A DNA stretch of 64,000 nucleotides, taken from a virus. Numbering within the stretch: position 1 is the stretch's first letter; the number at the start of each line of letters is the position of its first letter. The position numbers and the translations under genes were made by a program. The stretch is from positions 1-64,000 of the IMG/VR virus record IMGVR_UViG_3300021472_000001; one strand, written 5' to 3'. Shown here piece by piece: positions 25,308-33,474 of this stretch. Below the pieces are notes generated by a model. That model had not been told where the DNA came from and searched no databases. It saw only the letters and a program-made list of their open reading frames with translations.

Positions 25308-25483
25308 ATTACCATCCATAATGGTAAAAGCACATCCCAATCATCTTCCTCGTCCTCATGCCTTTCTTTTTCTTCAATCCACTGTTGTTCACATTCTTGA
25401 GAACAGAACCAAGGACCCTCGTATTTTCCTAATCGGAAATCTTCTTCAATCTCCTTTCCATAAACCGCACATCTTTTCTTCAT
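25304..25483 (-). CDS. Small MYM/treble-clef-like zinc protein
   Basis: 59 residues from the ATG at 25483, which overlaps the previous stop and has GGAGG upstream. Cys5, then WFCSQECEQQW near 29-39, resemble a short treble-clef finger (FCSxxC). Acidic C-terminus. Probably a protein- or nucleic-acid-binding adaptor in the MoxR/VWA operon. Confidence 0.6.
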   Translation of the reverse strand: MKKRCAVYGKEIEEDFRLGKYEGPWFCSQECEQQWIEEKERHEDEEDDWDVLLPLWMVI

Positions 25484-25722
25484 TCCTCCACTCCGTCTAT
25501 GAGTCTTAACGTCCAAAGAAGTGCTTTCTCTACTCCTCTCCAAAATGGAGAATCGTCATGATTTCGAGCGTATTGGAGCATCTCATTAATTTCCTCTTCG
25601 CTTCTGAGTTGTTGAATTGTGATATTCGGAAAGGAAAAGAACGAATCATCGCGCTCTTTCACCAAGAGAATATCTCCTGGTCTCCAACCAAACATTCGTT
25701 TCGATTCTCTTAAGGGAGGCAT
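25480..25722 (-). CDS. Hypothetical protein
   Basis: 80 residues. WRPGDILLVKERDDSFFSFPN (13-33) looks like a small beta domain, followed by two helices. Overlaps neighbours by 4-13 bp. Not recognised. Confidence 0.5.
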   Translation of the reverse strand: MPPLRESKRMFGWRPGDILLVKERDDSFFSFPNITIQQLRSEEEINEMLQYARNHDDSPFWRGVEKALLWTLRLIDGVEE

Positions 25723-25840
25723 GATATTGCTGCACTAAAATGACTCTTGATGATAGTAGTTATAAGGTATGAAGAGAAGATTGCTATTCCTATTACGAGG
25801 GCTAAGAGGTATAGCACTATCCACTAATCGCTTTCTTCAT
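25710..25840 (-). pseudogene. Small single-span membrane protein, frame-disrupted
   Basis: The ATG at 25840 (ATGA overlap, AAAGGATGA site) opens MKKAISG and then meets TAG. Adding one base after the GG pair continues into a clear membrane helix (VLYLLALVIGIAIFSSYL) ending at 25710, about 43 residues. Positively charged start followed by a single span is a typical small membrane protein. A GTG start for the hydrophobic part alone is an alternative. Confidence 0.45.
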
Positions 25841-26106
25841 TCATCCTTTACCTTTATGACTTTCCAGCCATTCAATCTCGCCTCATCCAAGAAATCAATT
25901 AGCGTCTTTTCTATATTTCCTGTAACTACAAAACCGAGATGAAAATTATCGTAATATCCTTCTCCGTCTGAGTATTTCTTAAATTCAATTTTGCCTTCGA
26001 GCTGAACATTCCTATATTTATCCAATGCTTTAAGGACCTCTCCAACTTTATATGTTTCCGTTCCAATTCTTACTCCATTCTTTATCAATTCTATATCCTC
26101 GGTCAT
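25837..26106 (-). CDS. NGVRI-family small protein, copy 1
   Basis: 89 residues from the ATG at 26106 (GGAGGAAAG site upstream). Pattern: ELIKNGVRI, YKVGEVLKA, a GKIEFKKY strand, FHLGFVV, and the C-terminal TLIDFLDEARLNGWKVIKV. Two other genes in the window (33,532-33,777 and 34,015-34,280) share this layout. Function unknown; small beta-rich fold likely. First gene after repeat element E. Confidence 0.65.
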   Translation of the reverse strand: MTEDIELIKNGVRIGTETYKVGEVLKALDKYRNVQLEGKIEFKKYSDGEGYYDNFHLGFVVTGNIEKTLIDFLDEARLNGWKVIKVKDE

Positions 26107-26122
26107 TATACACTTTCCTCCT

Positions 26123-26231
26123 ATTTGCACATATTTGCGATATAACAAAATTTCTATATCTCCGAATAGTTTTTACCACTTTAAGGATAAAATTTGCGTG
26201 AGCCTCATCTATGTGCATCTCATGGGAAATC
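26123..26231. repeat. Intergenic inverted-repeat promoter-like element, copy E
   Basis: Arms are close to the consensus: left ATTTGCACATATTTGCGA, right AAAATTTGCGTGAGCCTC then TATGTGCATCTCATG. Directly upstream of NGVRI copy 1 and thus of the operon with the VWA gene. The core is AT-rich without a strong TATA box. Confidence 0.72.
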
Positions 26232-26426
26232 ACGATGAGGTCGAGGACTGATTTTCTGAATCCCCAAGAAGTTGGGTGGAGAGGAATTCCACTCATCCAT
26301 AAGTAATGCGCCAATGATTATGAACAGCATTCCTAAGAACAATTGAAATTCTGAATCATGCTCTACCACGCAAAGAACTGTTCCCCAAGCTATTAAAATT
26401 CGTCCTATACACTGAAGGAATGTCAT
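26220..26426 (-). CDS. Small membrane protein
   Basis: 68 residues with two short hydrophobic segments (about 5-20 and 28-42) and a Pro-rich tail. ATGA overlap with the preceding gene. Ends inside the right edge of repeat element E. Function unknown. Confidence 0.5.
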   Translation of the reverse strand: MTFLQCIGRILIAWGTVLCVVEHDSEFQLFLGMLFIIIGALLMDEWNSSPPNFLGIQKISPRPHRDFP

Positions 26427-26581
26427 GCTTCTGAGTTATCTAATTCAGTAAGAAAAGAACCGAAGACTATCAGTATGCCTCCTAAGCCAAGTCCTATATT
26501 TGGATGAATGAAGCTGAGTACTACTCCAAGATATATCCCAAAATAGGATGCTATTCTTCCTAAGTAAGCAGGAGCTCCCAT
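26423..26581 (-). CDS. Small membrane protein
   Basis: 52 residues: two glycine-rich hydrophobic segments (YFGIYLGVVLSFI and GLGLGGILIVFGSFL). GGTGAG ribosome site; the ATG overlaps the MoxR stop. With the next gene it forms a pair of membrane peptides co-expressed with MoxR. Confidence 0.55.
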   Translation of the reverse strand: MGAPAYLGRIASYFGIYLGVVLSFIHPNIGLGLGGILIVFGSFLTELDNSEA

Positions 26582-27648
26582 TATTCACTCACCAATGGCA
26601 GGATTTCTTTACCTATATTTTTCATTAGTTCTCTAAAGTTCTCATCGCTCAACATCTTACCGAACATTTCTGATGGCATGGCATTCTTAAAGTCCACAAG
26701 AAATCCAGCTGCTCCTTCAACATATCCACTATGCGATGGATCACTCATTCCTCTTTCCCAAATTGCCCGAAGATATTTGAAGTATGCTTTGCAATAACTT
26801 TCTTGCTTCTTCTTGTTCTTTTCATTTGCTATCGTCGATAAGAGGGTTTGAACTGTATATGTGAGAACATCGTATTCATCTGGTATCTCGCTGGTATCGC
26901 CCTGAAGAATCTTCTGAATATCGGGTATCTTGTCTCTTAGTTGTGTGAACGCCAGGAACTTCGCTGCAATCGAGGCGCCTATTGAACCACTCAAGTCCTC
27001 AACCGATGTCATCCCTTGCCTCATCAACTTAGAGACTCGTTCCCATCCACGTCCACAAGTTACTTTTTCCTCTCGATTGTCAGGCATGTGATAGAGGTCT
27101 TCTGGATGCGCTGAGAGATATGCTATGACATCAGGAGATATCCGATTTCTTAATGCCCACGCTCGCCATACATCTATGTCAGGTTCGATGTTCATTTCGT
27201 GTAATCTTGCCTCGAGAGGAATCTCAAGGTCTACTACTCTTGCACCATGTATTCGTTTGTTCCCAGTCCCACATACTAACATACCTTTAGGAAGATCTAA
27301 GTCTCCTATCCTAAAGTCATAAAACACCCTGTATAACGATTTTTGGAGCCATTCGGAGGCATGATTCAGCTCGTCAAACACAAGAATCCCCTTAAAGTCA
27401 TCAGGATACTTCGCCCACTCTGGAGGAAGCTGTCTTACTACCCCATTCTCTGGGTCAGGAACACACCAACCCTCTAAATCTGGCGGTTCAAGCGTAAGTA
27501 GCGATTTAGAGATATAAGCTATTCCCATCTCTTCTGCAACCTCTCTTATAATCGAGGACTTGCCAACTCCCGTCGGACCCCAGAGAATAAAAGGAATCCG
27601 CTCTTTATATAACTTCCTAATCTTCTCCTTCGCCTCTAACAAATTCAT
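26581..27648 (-). CDS. MoxR-family AAA+ ATPase
   Basis: 355 residues. Walker A GPTGVGKS (24-31), Walker B GILVFDELN (near 95), sensor 1 GTGNKR (near 127), and a helical lid. MoxR ATPases work as hexameric remodelling enzymes, usually with a VWA-domain partner; the candidate partner is encoded at 24.2-25.3 kb. Clients could be the tandem paralogues, the virion or a host complex. The gene lies in a separate operon from the VWA gene, split by repeat element E. Confidence 0.85.
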   Translation of the reverse strand: MNLLEAKEKIRKLYKERIPFILWGPTGVGKSSIIREVAEEMGIAYISKSLLTLEPPDLEGWCVPDPENGVVRQLPPEWAKYPDDFKGILVFDELNHASEWLQKSLYRVFYDFRIGDLDLPKGMLVCGTGNKRIHGARVVDLEIPLEARLHEMNIEPDIDVWRAWALRNRISPDVIAYLSAHPEDLYHMPDNREEKVTCGRGWERVSKLMRQGMTSVEDLSGSIGASIAAKFLAFTQLRDKIPDIQKILQGDTSEIPDEYDVLTYTVQTLLSTIANEKNKKKQESYCKAYFKYLRAIWERGMSDPSHSGYVEGAAGFLVDFKNAMPSEMFGKMLSDENFRELMKNIGKEILPLVSE

Positions 27649-27680
27649 TTCTCCTCACCTTATCTTTCTCATTTAGGAGT

Positions 27681-28706
27681 TCATGAGTTCAATTTTTCAT
27701 AATAACTCTTTAAATACTCCTTAATTGTGATTGTGTTTAGATATTTTGAACCTTCAATACCGTGCGCTATAACGTTTCCCCTTTCTTTCATGAGAGATTG
27801 TATAATCATGTCCTCAGCCAGATTAGTGAAATAAAGAACAGAATGAGTCTTCTGTCCTATCTCCCACGATGAGAGATAGGCATCTTCTAATGTCATTTCG
27901 AGTATGTTCTCAAATCCAACAAAAAGAAATTTATCAATGAAACGTAGTATTTGAGAAGCTATGCCTCTAAATATACTTGATATTGAAGCACTTTGTAGAA
28001 AAAGAGAGTGAACGGGCATTCTATGAAATATCCGATATCTAACATCTGCATCAATTATAGTCTCTTCTTTACTTTTATCAAAATAAATTGGAATAGTATC
28101 AAATTTCAGTGAGTAATACGGAAGAATTCCATGTGCGAATATCGTTGGGAATTCTGAAATCTGAGGATCTTCACAAAGAACTCTAGTCTCTCCATCCGAC
28201 GTCTTAAATTGAATTGTCTTTCTGTTTAAAGGAAAATTCTCTCGTATCCCTTCAAGTACCCACATTATCAAAACAGGATTTGCATTAAGACATGAAATGA
28301 TTTGGGGAATAAGTCCTCGAACAGCCTGAAGTGGATAAGATTCCATGTATTGAAGAAGATATTTTCGTTTCCGTCCTCTTTCAAAATATTGAGACTGGAT
28401 ATCTCGCATTACATTCTTATATTGCACAACTCGGTCTAAGATTCTATGTGTGAAAATCAGAAGATTTCTCGGATTTCCAAAATATTCCCGTATATTTTCT
28501 GTAAAATGAGGAATGGGAGTATAAGCTATCTCGGTCTCTTCACCTTTTTCTAAATGAATCATGTGAAATTCGATTTTTCCTCCCAACGTAATTTCTCGGA
28601 TCTCCCAGAGCTCGTCCATTGAATCCACTCTTCTATCTCCCAGCACTCCTAATATGTATCGTGCTGGTATCCCTTCCCATAGTCGAGAAACATCAATGCT
28701 TTTCAT
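27681..28706 (-). CDS. Hypothetical protein
   Basis: 341 residues, no signal peptide or clear membrane segment. Strand-rich N-terminus (residues 20-75), helical centre, C-terminal VIAHGIEGSKYLNTITIKEYLKSYYEKL. It is upstream of moxR on the same strand with a 32 bp gap, so it may belong to the MoxR system. Not recognised. Confidence 0.6.
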   Translation of the reverse strand: MKSIDVSRLWEGIPARYILGVLGDRRVDSMDELWEIREITLGGKIEFHMIHLEKGEETEIAYTPIPHFTENIREYFGNPRNLLIFTHRILDRVVQYKNVMRDIQSQYFERGRKRKYLLQYMESYPLQAVRGLIPQIISCLNANPVLIMWVLEGIRENFPLNRKTIQFKTSDGETRVLCEDPQISEFPTIFAHGILPYYSLKFDTIPIYFDKSKEETIIDADVRYRIFHRMPVHSLFLQSASISSIFRGIASQILRFIDKFLFVGFENILEMTLEDAYLSSWEIGQKTHSVLYFTNLAEDMIIQSLMKERGNVIAHGIEGSKYLNTITIKEYLKSYYEKLNS

Positions 28707-28809
28707 TTCTATTCTTTCCTTCCTTTTCCCTGAGTTCTTGATTATATCGAAGCCATTGATAGAATATAAACTCTTGTGTCTCTTCCCAGTCCTTTCTTCT
28801 TAGTCTCAT
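28693..28809 (-). CDS. Small charged protein
   Basis: 38 residues, almost fully helical and charged (starts MRLRRKDWEETQEFI). Its end overlaps the start of the next gene by 14 bp. Weak ribosome site. Downstream of the AT-rich palindromic region. Confidence 0.4.
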   Translation of the reverse strand: MRLRRKDWEETQEFIFYQWLRYNQELREKEGKNRNEKH

Positions 28810-28868
28810 TTCTTCTTTTTTCTTCTTTATTATAATAATATTATTAATATAATTTAATTAATAAAGGA

Positions 28869-28944
28869 TCCTACGTATTTTATACGTATAATATACGTTA
28901 TGATCCCGATAGGAGAACTTTATACTTTAAAGTAAAGCTTCTCC
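28869..28944. promoter_or_regulatory. Promoter region with two palindromes
   Basis: A cluster of ACGTAT/ATACGT repeats (28873-28899, including TATACGTATA) is followed by a 33 bp near-palindrome at 28912-28944 (GGAGAACTTTA ... AAGCTTCTCC around ACTTTAAAGT). AT-rich sequence with TATA-like runs lies at 28825-28865, on the side of the downstream minus-strand genes. This looks like operator sites for a dimeric regulator at the promoter of the 28.8-26.4 kb operon. Confidence 0.55.
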
Positions 28945-28970
28945 TTAAACACGATAGGAATAATCTTGTG

Positions 28971-29324
28971 CTATTCTTTAGGAAATTTCGATAACCAAGT
29001 TAGATACACTGAATACGCGTGTCTTCCGAGATTATTCCAGAAGCACTCGTTAGCTTTGAATCGCAATATCTCATTTCCCAAGTCTTTTCGCGTTCCAGCC
29101 CCAAACACTTGAGGCTTGCCATTCCATTCCACTTTCAGAACATAATACTTTGGTGCGCCAAATACTTCTCGTGGATAGTCGCTTTCTAATTGTATGGTAA
29201 TTTTGTATCTTCTTGGAGGAATAACTGTAATCCACTCCTTTCGTTTACAATCAAAGAACTCATTAGTTTCTAATTCTCTTTCAAATAACTTCTGAGGTTT
29301 AAAACTATGAAATGTTTTTCTCAT
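28971..29324 (-). CDS. Hypothetical protein
   Basis: 117 residues, beta-rich with many aromatics (RRYKITIQLESDY, YYVLKVEW). Ends with two helices rich in Trp/Tyr. Not recognised. A hairpin lies between it and the upstream gene. Confidence 0.55.
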   Translation of the reverse strand: MRKTFHSFKPQKLFERELETNEFFDCKRKEWITVIPPRRYKITIQLESDYPREVFGAPKYYVLKVEWNGKPQVFGAGTRKDLGNEILRFKANECFWNNLGRHAYSVYLTWLSKFPKE

Positions 29325-29365
29325 TTACGTCAATCATGAACTCCTAAAATATGAACATATTATTA

Positions 29366-29396
29366 GAGGAGGAAATTAAGGACGTTAATCCTCCTC
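29366..29396. other. Hairpin (leader or terminator)
   Basis: GAGGAGGA at 29366-29373 pairs with TCCTCCTC at 29389-29396, with further TTAA pairing inside. It lies 42 bp before the 28,971-29,324 gene and 7 bp after the previous stop. It could end the upstream transcript or mask the downstream ribosome site. Confidence 0.45.
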
Positions 29397-29403
29397 AAGT
29401 CCT

Positions 29404-29610
29404 TCAGATATTTCTATCTCTCCTCACCTCTTCTCTCCTCACCTTCTCTCTAAGTATAGCAAAAGTGCGAAAAGGGAGGTAAGAACGAATAATTTGATAA
29501 AGCTTTTCTGCATCGGAAGTAATCTCTTCGTCACTTGGACATAAGGTAGGAACTATCTCAATGATTACTTCTTCGCCAAGAGTCCTCGCTCCATGAATCT
29601 GCATCCTCAT
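29404..29610 (-). CDS. Small hypothetical protein
   Basis: 68 residues. One strand pair (EEVIIEIVPTLCPSDEEI), then helices and a basic end (REKVRREEVRRDRN). ATGA overlap with the amidotransferase gene, so it belongs to that operon. Confidence 0.55.
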   Translation of the reverse strand: MRMQIHGARTLGEEVIIEIVPTLCPSDEEITSDAEKLYQIIRSYLPFRTFAILREKVRREEVRRDRNI

Positions 29611-30431
29611 ATCAATCCGTAGAAGTGCCCAAGAACTATGCTTTTGTTACCGCCCGCTCCTCTAACGATTTTGGTCTGTCCATCACTGTCCTCATACACA
29701 AACGCCCCGCCATTTTCCTTAACATAGTTCGTAGCTTCCTGCACATTCTTGAACTCCATCTGCTTCGCTATCTCTAAATACTCTTCTCCTCTCAAATACG
29801 TCCCTTGTATTCGCTTTTCTTTCATTACGTATTTACCCTTTCCTACTTTTTCTACGTCATATCCACCTCTATACCAGGACTGATACCAATTGTATTTCCA
29901 GTTTAAATCTGTGAATTTGCGATTCTTGTCTATGCGGAAATCACCGATGAGAATTGGCTTACGCCCATTAATAAGCAGCACGAACTTTGAATATCCTAAC
30001 ATGCTTTGGAATTCCTTTGATAGCATTAGCAACATTAACTGTCTTTCACTAAGCTTGAGAGATGATAAGAATTCTGCAAAATTAGCTGTATCGCTTAAAT
30101 TTCGATTCATATATTCAAAGTGATGCAGGTGTCCTCTGTGAAATAGCACTGCTCGTTTACCCTTTTTTAGCTTTATTATGAATGGATGAGTGAGCTTTGG
30201 CTTTACGAATCCGCACGATGCCATTCGCCAGTGGCATACTGTTGTGTAGTCGCCCTGTATCTGATTAAGCGTCTCCCACGCTGTCTCTTCTTCCATCATA
30301 CCCTTCAATACCTTCCACTCGCCGTCTTCACTGTATGCCAATCCAAACCCATCTGGGTTGTTATTCCAGATTTTCTCAAACTCGTCCCTTTCTACTTTTA
30401 CACCCTCTTGCAAACAAGCAATTACACACAT
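29607..30431 (-). CDS. Class II glutamine amidotransferase-like protein
   Basis: 274 residues. Cys2 (MCVIACL) is the N-terminal nucleophile after Met removal. PDGFGLAY near 26-33 and HWRMASCG near 67-74, then THPF, match the Ntn glutaminase fold. It would release ammonia from glutamine or hydrolyse an amide. The C-terminal 70 residues hold an alpha/beta unit (EFKNVQEATNYVKENG). An amidoligase is encoded 650 bp away on the same strand, the pairing described for phage and bacterial amidoligase systems (Iyer and co-workers). Confidence 0.78.
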   Translation of the reverse strand: MCVIACLQEGVKVERDEFEKIWNNNPDGFGLAYSEDGEWKVLKGMMEEETAWETLNQIQGDYTTVCHWRMASCGFVKPKLTHPFIIKLKKGKRAVLFHRGHLHHFEYMNRNLSDTANFAEFLSSLKLSERQLMLLMLSKEFQSMLGYSKFVLLINGRKPILIGDFRIDKNRKFTDLNWKYNWYQSWYRGGYDVEKVGKGKYVMKEKRIQGTYLRGEEYLEIAKQMEFKNVQEATNYVKENGGAFVYEDSDGQTKIVRGAGGNKSIVLGHFYGLI

Positions 30432-30437
30432 TTCTCT

Positions 30438-30782
30438 TTATTCCTCAAATAGATACTTTAAAATCCTCTTTAATGCTTCTTTTCTTCCTGCGATATATTC
30501 CTTTCGGAATCCCCAAGGAAGACCTAAGACTATTCGTTTATCTTTTTCCCATTTATGGAATCCATAAGCATCCAGCGGAATTAGTATCGCATCCAGAGTA
30601 TTCTTGTAGATAACATCTCTCAGGAGTAAATTGTTTATGTATATTACATCATCTCCCCTAATGGAAGCAAGACCGATTACAAAGAGTTCTCTGTATCCCC
30701 GTTCTTCCAAAGCTGGCAGTGAAATTTTGAATGATTCGGTTGGTAAGTAATCGTCTCCGGGATTACATTTAACCTCAATCAT
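30438..30782 (-). CDS. Hypothetical protein, paralogue of the next gene
   Basis: 114 residues. The C-terminal IVLGLPWGFRKEYIAGRKEALKRILKYLF matches IYLGLPFEFRDKCIGGDKQKLAQALKCLF of the neighbouring gene, so the two arose by duplication. Located between the amidotransferase and the amidoligase: possible substrates or accessory proteins. Overlaps the neighbour by 4 bp. Confidence 0.6.
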   Translation of the reverse strand: MIEVKCNPGDDYLPTESFKISLPALEERGYRELFVIGLASIRGDDVIYINNLLLRDVIYKNTLDAILIPLDAYGFHKWEKDKRIVLGLPWGFRKEYIAGRKEALKRILKYLFEE

Positions 30783-31081
30783 TTTCTAAATAGACATTTA
30801 AGCGCTTGTGCTAACTTCTGTTTATCTCCTCCGATGCATTTATCTCTAAACTCAAAGGGAAGTCCGAGATATATTACATCTGTTTCATCCGTTTCTATCT
30901 CGAACACTCGACCATTAATAACGTTCTTTACTATCTTTCTCTTCCATCCTTTGGTTATTACTATATCGTCGCTGAAACTACCAAACATTTGTATTTCTTT
31001 GATTCCCTTTAGTCCGTGTATTCTGATATCAAACTCCTCTTTGGGTAGTCCTAAATATTCTCCACAATACGAGACCTTCAT
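30779..31081 (-). CDS. Hypothetical protein, paralogue of the previous gene
   Basis: 100 residues with the same C-terminal GLP-FR-GG pattern as the 30,438-30,782 product. Strand-rich N-terminal part. Coupled by ATGA overlaps to both the amidoligase and its paralogue, so the four genes form a unit. Confidence 0.6.
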   Translation of the reverse strand: MKVSYCGEYLGLPKEEFDIRIHGLKGIKEIQMFGSFSDDIVITKGWKRKIVKNVINGRVFEIETDETDVIYLGLPFEFRDKCIGGDKQKLAQALKCLFRK

Positions 31082-31791
31082 AATCGCTTCACCATTTTAT
31101 CTTGAATCTCTTCAAACTTATCTGGATGTTTGATGAATCTCTTGATGAATAGAGTCAAAAGGAGTAGTTGTCTATACGTGGTTATTCTTGGTAAACGAAA
31201 TTCTACGTCTCCCCGCTCTCCGGTCTTGAGATTAACGAAAAAATATCGATCGTCCGACTCATTCATGTGGCAGTAATCGTTTGGCAATCTGCCCCAAAGT
31301 CTTTCGTCTATACAAACATCACCTAAATGAGGTTGCACTTCTTCGAGCTTCCAATAATAAGTGCTTGGAATCGATCCAACATGAACGTGTGTCGAAACGA
31401 TATAGCGTTTGAAATACTCTGAATAGATTTGCATGGGCGACCTTAGTGAAGTAATCAATGCTTGTCTTGACTGAAATATTGGAGACTTCCATTCAATATC
31501 ACTGATAGTCCCATCTTCTGTGGGGATATATCCACGTGTCGCCAGTCTTGCAAACAGTGAACGTCTTATATCCTCATGTATCTCGAACGGCTTGCAGAAC
31601 TCTAACTCTATTCCCCATGTAAAGTCTTCGTTTATTCTTTTCCCTTTACATATTTCGTTTCGCCAATCGTAAGGTCGTTTGATAAGATGCTGTTCACATA
31701 TATAGCCATATCCTTTGATATAAGCTCTGGGCACTCCCTCTTTTCCACAAAGTCTACATTTCTTCGTATTAAAACCTCGTATTCCTAACAT
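31078..31791 (-). CDS. Amidoligase-family protein (glutamine-synthetase/ATP-grasp-like fold)
   Basis: 237 residues. N-terminal zinc knuckle (CRLC near 13-16, later CEQH), then family signatures: WGIELEF (near 59-65), the EDGTI loop (near 92-96), IEWKSP, STHVHVG (near 133-139) and the C-terminal DVEFRLPRITTYRQL. Such enzymes ligate an amine to a carboxylate using ATP, for peptide tags or modified metabolites. Together with the amidotransferase it forms a candidate modification system with unknown target. Confidence 0.75.
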   Translation of the reverse strand: MLGIRGFNTKKCRLCGKEGVPRAYIKGYGYICEQHLIKRPYDWRNEICKGKRINEDFTWGIELEFCKPFEIHEDIRRSLFARLATRGYIPTEDGTISDIEWKSPIFQSRQALITSLRSPMQIYSEYFKRYIVSTHVHVGSIPSTYYWKLEEVQPHLGDVCIDERLWGRLPNDYCHMNESDDRYFFVNLKTGERGDVEFRLPRITTYRQLLLLTLFIKRFIKHPDKFEEIQDKMVKRL

Positions 31792-32018
31792 AGCACCACT
31801 CTCCCTTCCATAAACAATCTGTCCATTGGACTAAAGCTCTCTCTGATTTCGTATCCTGCCTCTTTATATAGCCTATACAACTCTTCAAACGACAGTCGAG
31901 GTTTTTCCAACTCTCCTTGCGGATTCCTGAATAGTGTCAAGTCGAGCCTTCGCAAATACAGGAATTCACCGATTTCCCTTCCTTTTTTCCACACTTTAAA
32001 CTTTGCTATGTTTTTCAT
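31785..32018 (-). CDS. Small hypothetical protein
   Basis: 77 residues; basic N-terminal strands (KFKVWKKGREIGEF), middle LSFEELYRLYKEAGYEI. GAGAGGAT site. Overlaps the amidoligase start by 7 bp and so is probably part of that system's operon. Confidence 0.55.
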   Translation of the reverse strand: MKNIAKFKVWKKGREIGEFLYLRRLDLTLFRNPQGELEKPRLSFEELYRLYKEAGYEIRESFSPMDRLFMEGRVVLC

Positions 32019-32105
32019 ATCCTCTCTATCACCTCTAATAACCTAAAGCGTAATACAAATGAAAATGAGAAGAAGTCTACTCCCTCGTCTCCATTATAGG
32101 TATCC

Positions 32106-32399
32106 TCACTCCAATACCCTTCGCAGCTTCTCCCAACGCACATATCCCATTTCCTTCATTGCGTTATCAAGTGCGTCTATTACCTCTTCATTGCCCTCTA
32201 ATTCGAGATTGACGTAGTCATCTATGAATTCTCCGTAGCGCTGAATTAAACGATTATATATCTCTTCTGCTCCTTCCCTAAATACCGTAAGCGTCCCGTC
32301 AGTTGCTGAGATAATTATTTCCTTTTCAATATCCTTTAGTTGCCCTTTCTCCTCTACGATACTCTTATTCGGTTTAATATACCTCAAAAACGTTTGCAT
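32106..32399 (-). CDS. Hypothetical protein
   Basis: 97 residues, alpha/beta, with an acidic helical C-terminus (EEVIDALDNAMKEMGYVRW). Not recognised. The 87 bp to the next gene show no clear signal. Confidence 0.5.
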   Translation of the reverse strand: MQTFLRYIKPNKSIVEEKGQLKDIEKEIIISATDGTLTVFREGAEEIYNRLIQRYGEFIDDYVNLELEGNEEVIDALDNAMKEMGYVRWEKLRRVLE

Positions 32400-32429
32400 T
32401 TTTCACCATCTCCATCCAAAACCTTGTCA

Positions 32430-32651
32430 TCATTGAGTTGTAGATTGAAATAAACTCCCAATGGGAGCATCCAATCCAATCTCTTTTATCCTCTCTTTAA
32501 TGGAAAGAATAAGGTCTTCACTGATTTCAATATGTTCCAAATAGAACGAACGATTATAAGCTTCTCTAAAAGAATAATCTCTGATTTCTGGATATTGATG
32601 ATAGCGAGTTATGAACTTTGCTATACCTATTGCAACTTCATCAAGATTCAT
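32430..32651 (-). CDS. Hypothetical helical protein
   Basis: 73 residues, helical. ATGA overlap with the RadC/JAB gene indicates coupling. Family unknown. Confidence 0.5.
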   Translation of the reverse strand: MNLDEVAIGIAKFITRYHQYPEIRDYSFREAYNRSFYLEHIEISEDLILSIKERIKEIGLDAPIGSLFQSTTQ

Positions 32652-33076
32652 AATATCCCCTCCTCTGCAAAACTCGTGTAACCTTTACTGCTTATCACGA
32701 TGAAATCCTCAAGTGGAATGCCTAATATCTCTCCTGATTGTTTTAGTTTCTTTGCAATTCTCTCATCCTCTTCGGTGGGAGTTGGATTGCCACTCGGATG
32801 GTTATGAATAACAATTATTGAAGAACTACCATTCAAGATAGCTTTCTTAAAGACTTCACGGGGATGAACAAGCGCTGTATCAATAGTGCCCATACTTACT
32901 AATTCCTTCTCTATCAGCTTGAGTCTGGTATTCAAGTGGAGCACCCAGACACACTCTCGGTCTATTTTAGCCTCACTTTGCATGAACCGATAGATTTTCT
33001 CTGGACTGTTTAGCTTCTCTTCGGTTGCTTCCTTTATCATCATAAATCTTAATCCCTTCTTTATTATGTAGTTCAT
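32648..33076 (-). CDS. RadC-like JAB/MPN metalloprotein
   Basis: 142 residues. JAMM signature HNHPSGNPTPTEED near 90-103 with an upstream Glu-containing strand: the RadC/JAB fold. JAB proteins cleave isopeptide bonds, and in amidoligase neighbourhoods they are proposed to remove peptide tags. The helix-hairpin-helix part of full RadC is absent. The ribosome site GAGGTG supports the start at 33076. Confidence 0.82.
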   Translation of the reverse strand: MNYIIKKGLRFMMIKEATEEKLNSPEKIYRFMQSEAKIDRECVWVLHLNTRLKLIEKELVSMGTIDTALVHPREVFKKAILNGSSSIIVIHNHPSGNPTPTEEDERIAKKLKQSGEILGIPLEDFIVISSKGYTSFAEEGIL

Positions 33077-33078
33077 CT

Positions 33079-33474
33079 CTACACCTCTATTTTACAGTGC
33101 TCTATGCTAAATTCTGGGATGCTTATTAGTTGCTTCTTCTTCATCAATCTTATAAGGTCTTCTCCAGTCCAATCTTCCGTTTTCTCATCAAGTTCTTCTA
33201 TTGCTTCATCTACTGCTTCTTGCAGTTCGTCCTCGCTGAGATTACTAAAGAATTCGGTTTGCCAGACTACTTCTTCTCTCCAAACAAACTTCACTATCTT
33301 TAAATTTCTGTTTCGTTTCTTTTCAATCTCATCGAGTGTTTCTTCGTCCGGCTCTATAACAAGTTCTGCGTTGTTCTCCTCCACGTTTTTATAGGCTTGA
33401 GCAAAGTTCTCCGCTTCCACTATTCCGCTTACTCCTCCATCTCTATCTGCTAATAGATATAACATTTCCTCCAC
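33079..33474 (-). CDS. Acidic hypothetical protein
   Basis: 131 residues from GTG at 33474; an in-frame ATG at 33465 has GGAGG only two bases away. Starts with strands, has a charged centre and an acidic helical part (SEDELQEAVDEAIEELDEK). Its 5' end lies in repeated leader copy 1. Not recognised. Confidence 0.55.
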   Translation of the reverse strand: MEEMLYLLADRDGGVSGIVEAENFAQAYKNVEENNAELVIEPDEETLDEIEKKRNRNLKIVKFVWREEVVWQTEFFSNLSEDELQEAVDEAIEELDEKTEDWTGEDLIRLMKKKQLISIPEFSIEHCKIEV

